The position numbers were made by a program, and so were the translations under genes. Below the pieces are notes generated by a model. It saw only the letters and a list, made by a program, of their open reading frames with translations. It made no database searches and was not told where the DNA came from. 64,000 nt of DNA from Paenibacillus pini JCM 16418 (GTDB lineage: Bacteria; Bacillota; Bacilli; Paenibacillales; Paenibacillaceae): positions 62,001-126,000 of the forward strand of contig NZ_BAVZ01000004.1 in assembly GCF_000576305.1 (NCBI RefSeq), in the 5' to 3' direction. Of this stretch, positions 28,738 through 39,000 are shown piece by piece (the first letter of the stretch is position 1; every line of letters starts with the position of its first letter).

Positions 28738-29235
28738 CTATCCCTCCAAACAAATCAAAATGAATTTCTCCATTTTATGTTTAATTCGGTGTGCTTTAGT
28801 CTTTAACCATTGTTCCGTTTTACCGAGCATTTCACTGATTTCCTTGTATTTTAACCCGCCCATATATTTCAAATTAATAATTTCCTTCTCATCGGCTGAA
28901 AGTGAAAACATAGATTGTTTTAAGCACTCATTTCTTATTTCCATGTCAATAAGAAGTTCATTTGTTTGCATATATCCTAATACCTCGGGATCCTGCCCAT
29001 AGGTCAGATCTTTGCGTCTACGATAATAATCAATTACGGTATTTCTAGCAATTGTCATCAGCCAAGACTTTGTGTTTTGTTCTAAATTCACAGATTTATA
29101 TTTTTCAAACACTTTTCGGAACACTTCACTAACTAGATCGTCTGTATCCCATCGATTCCCTGTCTTAAATAGAATAAAACGATATACATCATCAAAATAT
29201 GTATCATATATGGCTAAGAACCGTTCATTTGACAT
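28738..29235 (-). CDS. ECF subfamily RNA polymerase sigma factor
   Basis: 165 aa. ATG 29235 follows a GAGAGGGGG site. Region 2 is seen in YDTYFDDVYRFILFKTGNRWDTDDLVSEVF, read here as FDDVYRFILFK and DTDDLVSEVF, and region 4 in SLSADEKEIINLKYMGGLKY with the helix-turn-helix YKEISEMLGKTEQWLK. It would direct transcription of a stress or envelope regulon under control of the coupled membrane protein. No autogenous ECF promoter was identified with confidence. Confidence 0.88.
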   Translation of the reverse strand: MSNERFLAIYDTYFDDVYRFILFKTGNRWDTDDLVSEVFRKVFEKYKSVNLEQNTKSWLMTIARNTVIDYYRRRKDLTYGQDPEVLGYMQTNELLIDMEIRNECLKQSMFSLSADEKEIINLKYMGGLKYKEISEMLGKTEQWLKTKAHRIKHKMEKFILICLEG

Positions 29236-29399
29236 CGTAATCCCCCTCTCCAATTATAATAACGATGACATCGCTCAAAAGTATCATTATACTAATTTAT
29301 TTCTCTAGAAACATTGATATCATTAGTTCTACATTCGAATAAATCTCTTTAATTCTATTGTTCAGTTAAATCAATATTCAACAGCCAATGTATAACAAA

Positions 29400-29422
29400 A
29401 AAACCGCATTATAAGCGGTTTT
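29400..29422 (-). terminator. Terminator of the L,D-transpeptidase gene
   Basis: AAAACCGC (29400-29407) pairs with GCGGTTTT (29415-29422); a T7 run follows on the minus strand. Confidence 0.85.
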
Positions 29423-29446
29423 CATGTAGAAAAGATCTCTCTTCTC

Positions 29447-30376
29447 CTATTTAGCAGAGGAAATATTCACGGAATTATTAATACTATTCCATTGCACCTT
29501 ATATCCAGTCAGCTCAGCCACATTTCGAAGCGGCAGCATCAAGGAATTACCTCGATATTGAGAAGCTGTCATATCAACAATCTTTCCATTTATAGTAGCC
29601 TTTTTTGAGAGTGCATGATGTGTTATGGTGCGATCCCCTATGTTTACAGTGACCGTTGCTTTTTTGTTATTCCACAGAACTTCTCCACCTAATAGTTCAA
29701 AGCATGCTCTCAGCGGAATATAAATATGAGAATTTATCATAATCATATTTTCTTCTAATTTAACAGCTTGGTTATTAAATACGATTTTCCCGTCGAACTC
29801 TTGAGTTCCTAGAACATAACCATGTTTTGCAGCAATTTCCTTCATCGAAAGCTTAGAAGTCGTAATGATGGCTGTTGTATTCAACTGCACGTTAGCGAAC
29901 AACCAATGAACATCATCATTATACATTCGTATGCATCCAGCACTAACATACTTTCCGATGGAGTTTTTGTTACTATTTCCATGGATTGCATAGGTCGAGC
30001 CCCTCGTGCCATTCACATCGAGTCCAATCCAACGATCACCAAGCGGATTTTTTGGGTCTCCACCTGGAATTTTATCCTTGTAATAGGGTCTGTTCTTGAT
30101 TTTGTTCGCAATTTTAAAGGTTCCTTCTGGCGTTAGCCCCGGCGTCTTGCCTGTAGCAACCGAGAATTCCTTTACCAGTATACCGTCCTGAAAGAACGCT
30201 AGTTTATTCGTCTTTTTATTCACAATGATTAGATCATTATCCGTCTCTTTCGCATCCACTGTACCTGCAAAAGAAGACAAACAGCACATCAGAAATACGA
30301 TTGTAATGACAACATAGCGGCGAAAGCAAATATTCAGTTTCCGACAACCTCCCTTCAATGTTGGACCATTAATCAA
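29447..30376 (-). CDS. Secreted L,D-transpeptidase (YkuD) with C-terminal copper-amine-oxidase-N-like wall domain
   Basis: Cross-links or modifies peptidoglycan outside the membrane. A signal peptide (YVVITIVFLMCCLSSFAG) is followed by the YkuD domain at about 48-165 (LIIVNKKTNKLAFFQDG; YAIHGNSNKNSIGK; catalytic Cys in SAGCIRMYN). A stalk/copper-amine-oxidase N-terminal-like domain (INSHIYIPLRACFELLGGE; NSLMLPLRNVAELTGYKV) follows and is thought to aid wall binding. The start is unclear: no ATG is in place. The open frame reaches TTG 30376, while the best ribosome site, GGGAGG, stands 10 bases before a CTG at 30337. True end is therefore 30337-30376. Confidence 0.82.
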   Translation of the reverse strand: MINGPTLKGGCRKLNICFRRYVVITIVFLMCCLSSFAGTVDAKETDNDLIIVNKKTNKLAFFQDGILVKEFSVATGKTPGLTPEGTFKIANKIKNRPYYKDKIPGGDPKNPLGDRWIGLDVNGTRGSTYAIHGNSNKNSIGKYVSAGCIRMYNDDVHWLFANVQLNTTAIITTSKLSMKEIAAKHGYVLGTQEFDGKIVFNNQAVKLEENMIMINSHIYIPLRACFELLGGEVLWNNKKATVTVNIGDRTITHHALSKKATINGKIVDMTASQYRGNSLMLPLRNVAELTGYKVQWNSINNSVNISSAK

Positions 30377-30515
30377 TGTATTCAGGGAGGGAAATGTCCT
30401 AATACTAATTATTTCATTTTCCGTGGAACTGCTTGAACTATGATATAATAATTAACCTGTCATCTCATACTAACTAGCATTGAACTTCGTTCAATCTGCA
30501 TGGAGGAAAAAATTA

Positions 30516-31565
30516 ATGTCAGCTTTAAGTGGAAATACTCGTCCTAGAAATAAGAAGACGATATGGTTTGTTGTACTGTTCGTTCTCATTGCCATCGCGG
30601 GATTAAGCTATGTAAAGTGGTGGCCGTATTATCATAAGGCTTTTACAGCTGCATCGAAGCATTCCATCGGTTCATCTATATTAAGCATGGATCAAGTTGC
30701 TCCTTCTTGGCATGCCGCAGTAACGTATGCTCAAACCTACTTCAAGTCCGTCTGGAAAGCAGCCGTTCTTGGAATACTCCTAGGTTCATTAGTACAAGTT
30801 CTACTTCCAGTGAGATGGTTATATAAAGTACTTGGAAAAGCTAACTTCAAAAGTACACTCATCGGCGGGGTGGCTTCCCTTCCAGGTATGATGTGCACAT
30901 GCTGTGCAGCACCCGTCGCAAGTGGCTTACGTAAACGAAACGTATCCGTTGGCGCTGCTCTAGCCTTCTGGTTAGGGAACCCGCTCCTTAATCCAGCAAC
31001 GCTAATATTTATGGCGTTCGTCTTATCATGGAAATTCACACTTCTACGTTTAGTCTTAGGCATCGCGCTCACTTTTGGCGTCAGCTATTTTGCGAACCGT
31101 TTTGCAGGTACTGCTGAAGTTCCAGACGCACTGGATCCTGAGAACGAACCTATCGAAGTTCAGGAGCAAGGTACATTCATGCAGCGCTGGATGAAGAGCC
31201 TATGGATCATGATTATCAGTGTTGTTCCTGCTTATCTGATAGCAGTATTGCTCCTTGGAGCTTTTCAATCCACCATGTTCCCTGTATGGGTTGGCGGCGG
31301 CATTGCAGCGATCATTGTATTTGCCATTGTAGGAACATTGTTCGTCATTCCAACGGCAGCTGAAATTCCTATTATTCAGTCCTTTCTAACGCTGGGTATA
31401 GGAACAGGACCCGCAGCATCTTTGCTAGTTACGCTCCCTGCAGTTAGTCTCCCTTCGATTCTGATTGTAGCTAAATCTTTTCCTAGCAAAGTGCTACTGT
31501 TCGTTGTGGGATCGGTCATTGCAACGGGCATCATTAGTGGAATTGCAGGTTCATTTTTACTCTAA
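30516..31565 (+). CDS. Permease of the ArsP/DUF318 family
   Basis: 349 aa with about eight membrane helices. ATG 30516 follows ATGGAGG at 9 bases. The family hallmark Cys-rich motif is MMCTCCAAPVASGLRK, followed by ALAFWLGNPLLNPATLIFMA; the second half has the matching VGTLFVIPTAAEIPIIQ motif. Relatives export organoarsenicals or are of unknown function; the CC pair may bind a thiophilic metal. Possible metal or metalloid export is an inference. Confidence 0.75.
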   Translation: MSALSGNTRPRNKKTIWFVVLFVLIAIAGLSYVKWWPYYHKAFTAASKHSIGSSILSMDQVAPSWHAAVTYAQTYFKSVWKAAVLGILLGSLVQVLLPVRWLYKVLGKANFKSTLIGGVASLPGMMCTCCAAPVASGLRKRNVSVGAALAFWLGNPLLNPATLIFMAFVLSWKFTLLRLVLGIALTFGVSYFANRFAGTAEVPDALDPENEPIEVQEQGTFMQRWMKSLWIMIISVVPAYLIAVLLLGAFQSTMFPVWVGGGIAAIIVFAIVGTLFVIPTAAEIPIIQSFLTLGIGTGPAASLLVTLPAVSLPSILIVAKSFPSKVLLFVVGSVIATGIISGIAGSFLL

Positions 31566-31607
31566 AAATGTTTTTTTGTAATTCATCGAACGCTTTTTAA
31601 GCGACAT

Positions 31608-31643
31608 AACAAGGGGCACATCTGTAAAGATGTGCCCCTTGTT
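31608..31643 (+). terminator. Strong hairpin downstream of the permease gene
   Basis: AACAAGGGGCACATCT (31608-31623) pairs perfectly with 31628-31643 around GTAA. There is no T run directly after it, so it may act as a weak or factor-assisted terminator or as a 3' stabiliser. Confidence 0.55.
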
Positions 31644-31813
31644 GTGCTGTTACCTCCGTACGATCTAGCGCTTCACTCACTCTTCGTAGTGGGTCTATAT
31701 GTCTTCTTCATTTAATCTAAAACGTACTTTAATCATTCTATGATGCAAACGGAATTTTACCAATATTTTGAAAATATTATGGAGTGTAATTTATTAATCC
31801 CATTAATCTATGC

Positions 31814-31819
31814 TATAAT
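31814..31819 (+). promoter_or_regulatory. Extended -10 promoter element of the queuosine operon
   Basis: TGCTATAAT: a perfect TATAAT at 31814-31819 with an upstream TG; the -35 region is poor. The predicted start near 31826 leaves about 45 bases before the riboswitch, which hold two small hairpins (GCGC-TCACAT-GCGC and CCATAC-ATGTA-CGTATGG). Confidence 0.6.
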
Positions 31820-31870
31820 GAGGTCGCGCTCACATGCGCACAGAAGAAAGTCCATACATGTACGTATGGA

Positions 31871-31904
31871 AGAGGTTCGCGAACTCCCTCTATAAAAAAC
31901 TAAG
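31871..31904 (+). ncRNA. preQ1-I riboswitch aptamer
   Basis: AGAGGTTCGCGAACTCCCTC, then TATAAAAAACTAAG, matches the compact preQ1 class I aptamer: an AGAGG/CCTCT stem, a short loop, and the A-rich tail AAAAAACTA that forms the pseudoknot. It lies just upstream of queC. PreQ1 binding should lower expression of the biosynthetic operon through the terminator that follows. Confidence 0.95.
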
Positions 31905-31907
31905 ACT

Positions 31908-31943
31908 GCCCATTTTTGTCTTCAAAACTGGGCTTGTTTTTTT
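31908..31943 (+). terminator. Riboswitch-controlled terminator
   Basis: GCCCA (31908-31912) pairs with TGGGC (31929-31933), helped by inner TTTT/AAAA pairs, and is followed by TTGTTTTTTT. It is the expression platform of the preQ1 riboswitch, 90 bases before queC. Confidence 0.85.
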
Positions 31944-32033
31944 ACGGATGTAAGTTCAAGAACTCTCACTCTTCCAAGGTATAAGCGACCCTTTCGTTTA
32001 TGCGAAAAATTAGAAGATGGAGAGGTTTTTTTT

Positions 32034-32702
32034 ATGCTTAAAAATGAAAAAGCGGTTGTCGTTTTCAGCGGCGGCCAAGACAGCACCACCTGCCTATTTT
32101 GGGCTTTGCAAAATTTCAGTGAGGTTGAGACCGTTACGTTCGACTATGGTCAGCGCCATAAGCTCGAAATTGAATGCGCCCAGCAAATTGCGGAGGAGCT
32201 TGGTGTCAAGAACACCATCCTCGACATGAGTTTGCTTAATCAGCTTGCTCCCAACGCGTTAACACGAAGCGATATCGACATCACACATGAGGATGGCGAA
32301 TTGCCAAGTACTTTTGTGGAAGGACGTAATCATCTGTTCCTCAGCTTCGCGGCCGTACTTGGTAAACAGTCTGGTGCAAGGCATCTTATTACAGGTGTAT
32401 GCGAAACCGACTTCAGCGGGTACCCCGATTGTCGTGATGTATTTGTTAAATCTCTAAATGTTACGCTTAATTTAGCCATGGACTATGAATTCGTCATTCA
32501 TACCCCGCTCATGTGGCTGGATAAAGCCGAGACATGGGCGATGGCACATAAACTCAGCGCTTATGAATTCGTTCGAGAGCGCACGCTTACCTGCTACAAT
32601 GGCATCATTGGCGATGGCTGCGGTGAATGTCCGGCTTGTCTCTTAAGAAAAGCGGGACTCGATAAGTTCCTACTTACTCGTTCGGAGGAATCCCATTTAT
32701 GA
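32034..32702 (+). CDS. queC: 7-cyano-7-deazaguanine (preQ0) synthase
   Basis: ATP-dependent conversion of carboxy-deazaguanine to preQ0 in queuosine synthesis. 222 aa. The PP-loop motif [18 protein letters not shown] is at residues 7-24, the [11 protein letters not shown] segment is next, and the zinc Cys cluster [19 protein letters not shown] is near 186-204. The start is supported by GGAGAGG. The stop overlaps the queD start (ATGA). First gene of the riboswitch-controlled operon. Confidence 0.97.
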   Translation: MLKNEKAVVVFSGGQDSTTCLFWALQNFSEVETVTFDYGQRHKLEIECAQQIAEELGVKNTILDMSLLNQLAPNALTRSDIDITHEDGELPSTFVEGRNHLFLSFAAVLGKQSGARHLITGVCETDFSGYPDCRDVFVKSLNVTLNLAMDYEFVIHTPLMWLDKAETWAMAHKLSAYEFVRERTLTCYNGIIGDGCGECPACLLRKAGLDKFLLTRSEESHL

Positions 32703-33193
32703 GTAGAACGCCAGGAGAATATCGCATTGTTGAACATCTGCAGGTGCTAGGAGAGGAAATACAGATTAGTGACCTACGTTACCATAACCGGAGAGCGCTA
32801 GTGAGCAAGGAATTTACGTTCGACGCCGCTCACCATCTCCATGCCTATGAAGGCAAATGTAAGAATCTGCACGGCCATACTTATAAAGTCGTCTTTGGTA
32901 TAAGCGCATTACCTAATGACATCGGGATCACTGCTGATTTTGGCCTCATCAAGCAAATTTGGAAGAATCATATCGAGACCTTCCTCGATCACAGATATTT
33001 AAATGAAACTCTTCCGCTTATGAATACAACGGCTGAAAATATGGTCGTATGGCTGTACGAGCGAATGGAAGAAGCGCTTAACTCTACTGAATACCGCCCA
33101 ATCATTCATGAAGGACGTACCGAATTCGTAAGGCTATATGAGACACCCACTAGCTATGCAGAGATTAGACGGGAGTGGATGCATGGTGAGTAA
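32699..33193 (+). CDS. queD: 6-carboxytetrahydropterin synthase
   Basis: Converts dihydroneopterin triphosphate to 6-carboxytetrahydropterin, second step to preQ0. 164 aa. Zinc-binding His are in [24 protein letters not shown], with the catalytic Cys in the same stretch. An N-terminal extension of about 35 residues precedes the core found in shorter homologues. Start ATG 32699 has GGAGGA 9 bases upstream and overlaps the queC stop. Confidence 0.96.
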   Translation: MSRTPGEYRIVEHLQVLGEEIQISDLRYHNRRALVSKEFTFDAAHHLHAYEGKCKNLHGHTYKVVFGISALPNDIGITADFGLIKQIWKNHIETFLDHRYLNETLPLMNTTAENMVVWLYERMEEALNSTEYRPIIHEGRTEFVRLYETPTSYAEIRREWMHGE

Positions 33194-33941
33194 TGCTTTA
33201 CAAGCCGCTGACTCCCTCCCTATTCCCGTGCTTGAAATATTCGGCCCAACGGTCCAAGGAGAAGGTATGGTCATTGGTCAAAAAACCATGTTTGTCCGCA
33301 CCGCGGGCTGCGATTATCGCTGTTCTTGGTGTGATTCATCCTTTACTTGGGATGGAAGTGGAGCAGGTGACATCAGTAAGATGCGTGCACAAGAAATTTG
33401 GCAGGAGCTACGCCGTATTGGTGGGGATCGATTCTCCCATGTAACCCTATCTGGAGGGAATCCTGCACTACTGCCGCAGCTTAGTTCACTCGTTTCTCTT
33501 TTAAAAGAATCCGGAATCCGCATGGCCGTCGAAACGCAGGGATCACGCTGGCAGGACTGGTTAAGCGACGTTGAAGAAGTCACCATATCACCGAAGCCTC
33601 CAAGCTCTGGAATGGAGACGAATTGGGTAACATTAGACTCCATCATAGCGAACCTAGTGAACAGACCATCTGGATACACGTTTAGTCTCAAAGTCGTCAT
33701 CTTCAACGAAGAAGATCTTGCGTATGCCAAAAGAGTCCATACTCGCTATCCGGACGCAGCTATGTTTCTACAAGTAGGAAATCCCGATGTTGAGCGGATG
33801 GACATACAGGTTCATGCTTCGGATCTACTCAAACAATATGAGGAGCTGATCCAAAGAGTCGTTGACTCTGCCGAGCTGAATAATGTTCGTGTGCTACCTC
33901 AGCTTCATACACTGGTATGGGGAAACAAACGCGGTGTCTAA
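33183..33941 (+). CDS. queE: 7-carboxy-7-deazaguanine synthase (radical SAM)
   Basis: Radical SAM enzyme that makes CDG from 6-carboxytetrahydropterin. The start is taken at ATG 33183 (GGGAG 7 bases upstream), 11 bases inside queD, giving 252 aa; a longer frame from 33138 has no reason to be used. The cluster motif is CDYRCSWCD (C-x3-C-x2-C), preceded by the family signature EIFGPTVQGEG. Confidence 0.95.
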   Translation: MVSNALQAADSLPIPVLEIFGPTVQGEGMVIGQKTMFVRTAGCDYRCSWCDSSFTWDGSGAGDISKMRAQEIWQELRRIGGDRFSHVTLSGGNPALLPQLSSLVSLLKESGIRMAVETQGSRWQDWLSDVEEVTISPKPPSSGMETNWVTLDSIIANLVNRPSGYTFSLKVVIFNEEDLAYAKRVHTRYPDAAMFLQVGNPDVERMDIQVHASDLLKQYEELIQRVVDSAELNNVRVLPQLHTLVWGNKRGV

Positions 33942-33977
33942 TTATACTTTTTAGCCAACACAAGGAGGACGTTATAC

Positions 33978-34475
33978 ATGCCCGGAAGACAGTCGAATGA
34001 AATGGAAGATCTTACGTTACTAGGTAATCAGGGAACCAAATATGTATTTGAATATGCACCAGAAGTTCTGGAAAGCTTTGATAACAAGCATGCGTATCGT
34101 GATTATTTCGTCAAATTTAACTTTCCAGAGTTCACGAGCCTGTGCCCAATTACAGGCCAGCCAGACTTTGCAACACTTCATATCAGCTATATTCCTGATG
34201 TCAAAATGGTCGAAAGTAAATCACTTAAACTTTATTTGTTCAGCTTCCGTAACCATGGCGATTTTCACGAGGACTGTATTAATATTATTATGAATGATCT
34301 TATCAAATTAATGAATCCAAGATACATTGAGGTATGGGGTAAATTCACTCCGCGCGGCGGAATTTCAATTGACCCATACTGCAACTACGGTCGCCCAGAT
34401 TCGAAATACGAACAAATGGCAGAGCATCGTATGATGAATCATGATTTGTACCCCGAGAAGATTGATAATCGATGA
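33978..34475 (+). CDS. queF: NADPH-dependent preQ0 reductase (7-cyano-7-deazaguanine reductase)
   Basis: Reduces the preQ0 nitrile to preQ1. 165 aa, the short (type I) form. The active-site Cys is in [14 protein letters not shown], the QueF motif [20 protein letters not shown] follows at about 75-95, and [16 protein letters not shown] is near the C-terminus. AAGGAGG precedes ATG 33978. It ends the queCDEF operon whose product, preQ1, is also the riboswitch ligand. Confidence 0.97.
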   Translation: MPGRQSNEMEDLTLLGNQGTKYVFEYAPEVLESFDNKHAYRDYFVKFNFPEFTSLCPITGQPDFATLHISYIPDVKMVESKSLKLYLFSFRNHGDFHEDCINIIMNDLIKLMNPRYIEVWGKFTPRGGISIDPYCNYGRPDSKYEQMAEHRMMNHDLYPEKIDNR

Positions 34476-34558
34476 ACAGGAAAATGGACTTCAGGTTGTA
34501 ATTACCCTATAATATTTAGAGTTAATTTAATAAAAATACGAACAATAGGGTGCATTCA

Positions 34559-35929
34559 ATGAACAAACATACGCATATCTTTCAAGGAACAGCTTTTACT
34601 TCCAAATCCGCCAAAGAAGTCCACATTCTAAAAGATTATCTATTCTGCGTCAATGCTAGCGGTATGATTGAACAAGTCGTTTCACCAGAAGACGCTGACT
34701 ATCAAACTTTATTAGATGCTTATCAAGACAAAGAGAACTTCCATCGTCTAGCCGACGGCCAGTATTTCTTGCCTGGGTTTATCGATCTGCATGTTCATGC
34801 CCCGCAATGGGCCCAATCTGGAACAGCATTAGATATTCCACTTTATGATTGGTTGAATACGTATACGTTCCCGCTAGAATCTAAATTTTCAGATTTGGAT
34901 TTTGCTCAACAGGTTTACCAAGATGTTGTTAGTACATTACTAGCGAATGGAACTACGACAGCTCTATATTTTGCGACGGTTCATAAAGAAGCAAGTATAT
35001 TATTAGCTGAAATTTGTGCAAACCAAGGACAACGTGGTTTGGTTGGGAAAGTGGTTATGGATCATCTTGAAAATAACCCCGAATACTATCGTGACCTCGA
35101 TACACAAACTGCATTAGTCGATACAGAAGATTTTATTATTGCGGTCAAAGAACTCGCTAAATCAACTAAACAAGGGGTCTACCCTGTCGTGACACCACGC
35201 TTCATTCCAAGCTGCACGGATGCTTCGTTACAAGGTCTGGGCGAATTAGCTGCCAAGTATGATACTTACGTGCAGTCACACTGCAGCGAAAGTGATTGGG
35301 CACATGGATATGTACAGGATCGTTTCAACAAGAACGATGCGTTTGCGCTCAATGATTTTGGTCTATTACGTGACAAGTCCGTAATGGCGCATTGCAACTT
35401 CATCAATGATGACGATGCGGATCTATTCGCGAGAACGGGTACAGCGGTGTGCCATTGTCCTGTCTCCAACGCCTATTTCGCCAATAGCGTCATACCTATT
35501 GCACATTTACAAGCCAAGAACGTCGAGATTGGACTGGGCTCTGACATTTCGGGAGGCTTCTCTCCAAGTCTTTTTGATAACATCAGACAAGCTGTGATCT
35601 CCTCCCGAATGCTCGAGGACGGAGTCAACCCCGCTCTTCCGGCAGAAGATCGCGGTGTTCCAAATTCGCGCATCACCATCAACGAAGCATTCTATCTTGC
35701 AACCGCTGGAGGCGGTGAAAGCCTGAGCTTACCGATCGGACGCTTGGAAACGAATTATGTTTGGGATGTACAAATTATTGATACGACAGTAGCTACTGCG
35801 AAACTACCTATATATCAAGCTGATGAAAATTTACATGATGTATTCCAGAAAATCCTGTATCTTGCTCGTCCTGAGAATATTCGTGAAGTTTGGGTACAGG
35901 GTAAAAAAGTTCATTCTCGCACGGTATAG
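34559..35929 (+). CDS. guaD: Guanine deaminase-like amidohydrolase
   Basis: 456 aa metal-dependent amidohydrolase of the guanine deaminase branch. First metal motif GFIDLHVHAPQWAQSG, then SHCSESDWAHG and CHCPVSNAYFANSVIP, and the last metal Asp in GLGSDISGGFSPSLFDNIRQA. The start is ATG 34559 behind AGGGTG. It would convert guanine to xanthine. It sits directly behind queF without a terminator between, so it may share transcription with the deazaguanine genes; another purine-like substrate is possible. Confidence 0.85.
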   Translation: MNKHTHIFQGTAFTSKSAKEVHILKDYLFCVNASGMIEQVVSPEDADYQTLLDAYQDKENFHRLADGQYFLPGFIDLHVHAPQWAQSGTALDIPLYDWLNTYTFPLESKFSDLDFAQQVYQDVVSTLLANGTTTALYFATVHKEASILLAEICANQGQRGLVGKVVMDHLENNPEYYRDLDTQTALVDTEDFIIAVKELAKSTKQGVYPVVTPRFIPSCTDASLQGLGELAAKYDTYVQSHCSESDWAHGYVQDRFNKNDAFALNDFGLLRDKSVMAHCNFINDDDADLFARTGTAVCHCPVSNAYFANSVIPIAHLQAKNVEIGLGSDISGGFSPSLFDNIRQAVISSRMLEDGVNPALPAEDRGVPNSRITINEAFYLATAGGGESLSLPIGRLETNYVWDVQIIDTTVATAKLPIYQADENLHDVFQKILYLARPENIREVWVQGKKVHSRTV

Positions 35930-35966
35930 CATTCGTTGCTTTTAGACAGATAAACTAAACGGAATG

Positions 35967-36003
35967 AAGAAGCCCTTATCCAATTTCTGGATAAGGGCTT
36001 CTT
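35967..36003 (+). terminator. Terminator after the guanine deaminase gene
   Basis: A 16-bp stem (35967-35982 with 35988-36003, core GAAGCCCTTATCCA) and 5-base loop, followed by GTTAATATT. Confidence 0.85.
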
Positions 36004-36060
36004 GTTAATATTATCTTAACACCATTTTGTTCATCATTACATTAAGATGATTATCGTAAA

Positions 36061-39000
36061 CTATCCTTGATGGGAATACTTTAAAGCTTCACTCTTCGCA
36101 GACTCATTCCCTGCCTTGTCAATTGCAGAGATTCTTATTGTATACGCCGTGCTCGAAATAAGCCCTTGAATTCTAGCGAAAACAACCTCTGGACTGCTAG
36201 CATAGGTGATAGCTTCAGTCTTTCCGTCATTTGTATATACTTTGTAACCGATAATATCCGCATCAGCAGGAGCGTTCCAACGCACAACTACGGAGTCCTG
36301 CATCACACTTTTATCATCAATCTTAACACCCGTAGGTGCTGCAGGTGGCGTGATGTCATTGCCTGTTTTTTCAATGCCAGTTAAGCGAATTTCCGCAGCA
36401 GAGGCGAATAACTTACCTGTTTCTAAGCTTGTTGTATCTACCCCGTACAGACGAATCGCTTTCGCACTTACAGGAGCAAATTGAACGTCCTGCCAGCCAC
36501 TCACGCTCCAGCTACCCGTACCACCCGGCACATTTATAAAGTCTGTACCATTCGTGCTGTACTGAACTCTATATTTCTTAATAATGCCATTGCTTCCGCC
36601 AGCTGTGCGCGGCAGATAGCGCAAGCCATCGACCAAATAAGGCTTATCGGATAAAGTTAAAGTAATATATAAATTTTCGCGGGAATCTCCTGCCCACAAA
36701 GAATGCCATAACGAATTCGGATTGTTATCCAGAACATTACTAGCAGGACCTTCGTTCGTGCCCCCGTTCGGTTCCACACTACCTGCTTTAGCGGTATATT
36801 GCGCGACCGGAATATCCCTAACAGTAGAAGCTGCGTCGTGTGGCAATGTAATCAGGTAAGCTACCTTATACTCACCCTTAGAAAGCTTAACGATATCCCC
36901 TAGAGAGATGAATTGAGTACCGGTAATTTCGGCATTTCCGTGAAACACATTCACTGTAACTCCCTTTTTATAACTGAGATTAGCAAGCAAGTCATCTACC
37001 TTCGTTGTCTTCACTTGTGGCACAGCAATAGACTTCGCCGCATTGTCAACACTATATACCTTAGAGCTTACCACCAGCAAATCTGGATCGTGTACGATCG
37101 AGATGCTATAGACCTTTTCCTCACCGTCTTTCGTGATCTTCAAAGTATCATTTGTATTCATTGCCTCACTTCCAACGATCTCTTTGGATCCACGGTATAC
37201 CTTCACGTTAACTCCATTATCATAGACAATATTGGAAAGAAGTGCACTGACCGTCAACTGCTCGCTGTCGAGAATTGTAATCTTTTTGAGTACTTGATCA
37301 ATTGTATAGACTGAAGATCCAATATTTAAAGAGAACGTGCCAGAATCATATGCACCGATATCAGGAATACCTATAACTGGATTCCCAAAATAATCTTTGC
37401 CTCCATTGTCCGCAATGGTTATGCCTGCGTTCATTGCAGGAGAGCCAGATTTCAACTTGTAACCTTTCAAGCTGTTGGCATCCAAAGGATGACCTACACC
37501 TGTACCTCCCTTGCCAGGATCAACCAACATCGGATCAGTGGTAATCACACCTGTGTCATTCGACGGTGTATTCGCAAAATTATAGAAAATATTGTTTTTC
37601 CAATCGATATTACGTTCGTTAAATTTATTAGCAACGAAAGGCTTATCACCTGGATAGTAAAAAATATTATTATAGAACTTAGCATCGGAGTTACCACCAT
37701 CACCGTATACAAAAATCTTGTAACCATCCGCTTTCATGTAGATAGTATTATTGTACACCTTGCCACCAAAGCTACCCGGGCGCCAGTCAAGCACGCCGTG
37801 CTCGGTATTGTCATTCTGACTTATATTGTATCGGTATATGCCATCAAAGCCATACAGGCCAGATGTGTTGCACCACATAAATGTACCACCCGCATTATCG
37901 TGCAAATAATTATACTGCACTAGCGTTCCATCGTTCAGTGCATCAATTTCAATTCCCTGTCCATCCCCGGCACGTTTCGTGTCGTATACCTCATTGTACT
38001 GAAATTTCGTATTGTCGGAATTCCAGTTAAAGAAACCCACTGCATAAGAACCAGTAGCTGCAGCGCGGTACACCAGATTATTTTCTACCACAGCATCCTT
38101 ATTGTTATCCACGATGACGCCATCGCCATCAATATCATGTACTAGATTGTTGGCAAAATAAAAATCTTTGTAAGGTTTAAAAGCATAACCCGCTCTGCCA
38201 GGTGCATGGTTACTTGGATAAGGACCCCATTTGGTATCCGTAGTCTCTGCTCTACGCGCCCATACCGACACAAAATTTACGCCTGAACGTCCCAAATCAT
38301 AAAGCTCACTGTTCGTAATGCGAATATCGTTAATGGATGTAGGAATATGCTGGGAGGCAGGAGTATTTGGCTTGGCCTGCACCTCCATCAGAATTCCTCC
38401 AGACGATTTCCCTTGGTTCGTGTCCGGCCCATGAAAACCATGGATAACTAGATTGTCGAAGTAGAAGTGATTCAGGTCTCCTGCATCCTCGGCAGTGATG
38501 TTGATACCTCTGCGATAGACAGAATCCGGTGTATGGTTTGGTCCGGATAGCTCCAGATCACGCACTTCCCAATATGCCTGATTGTAAAAAGAGATTACAT
38601 TATTAACGGTAGCGGTCATGCTAAATTCAGCACTCATCAGCGGAGCAGACCAATTTGTGCTACTCGGCTCCAATACAGGTCTATTGGCTGTTGCTTCTCC
38701 ATAGCTGGCAACAACGATTGGATGACCTTCATTACCTGATCCCTTAGGCTTAAATGCCCCTTTAAATACTTCACCTTTTTTAAAGTAAATATGGTCACCC
38801 GGTTTAAACTCAATGGTGTTCAGCTTATCAATCGTTTTAAAGGCAGTACCTGGCGTAAGTCCATCATTCGTATCAGAGCCCGTGTTTGTCACGTAATAGC
38901 TCATACCATCTGCTGCACTAATTGTAAAGCTAGCTAAAGAACTGTTCCCCTGATAGATAGCCTTAACTGTAATCGTCTGCTGCGATGTTGTAGAAGGCAA

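Noticed and set aside
31840..31875. GAAGAAAGTCCATAC resembles the conserved GAGGAAAGUCC core of RNase P RNA
   Set aside because: No other RNase P elements follow and the segment lies inside the short leader of the preQ1 riboswitch; taken as coincidence.
36913..37923. Several plus-strand open frames of 130-145 codons
   Set aside because: All are antisense to the 1334-aa exoprotein, without ribosome sites or recognisable domains.
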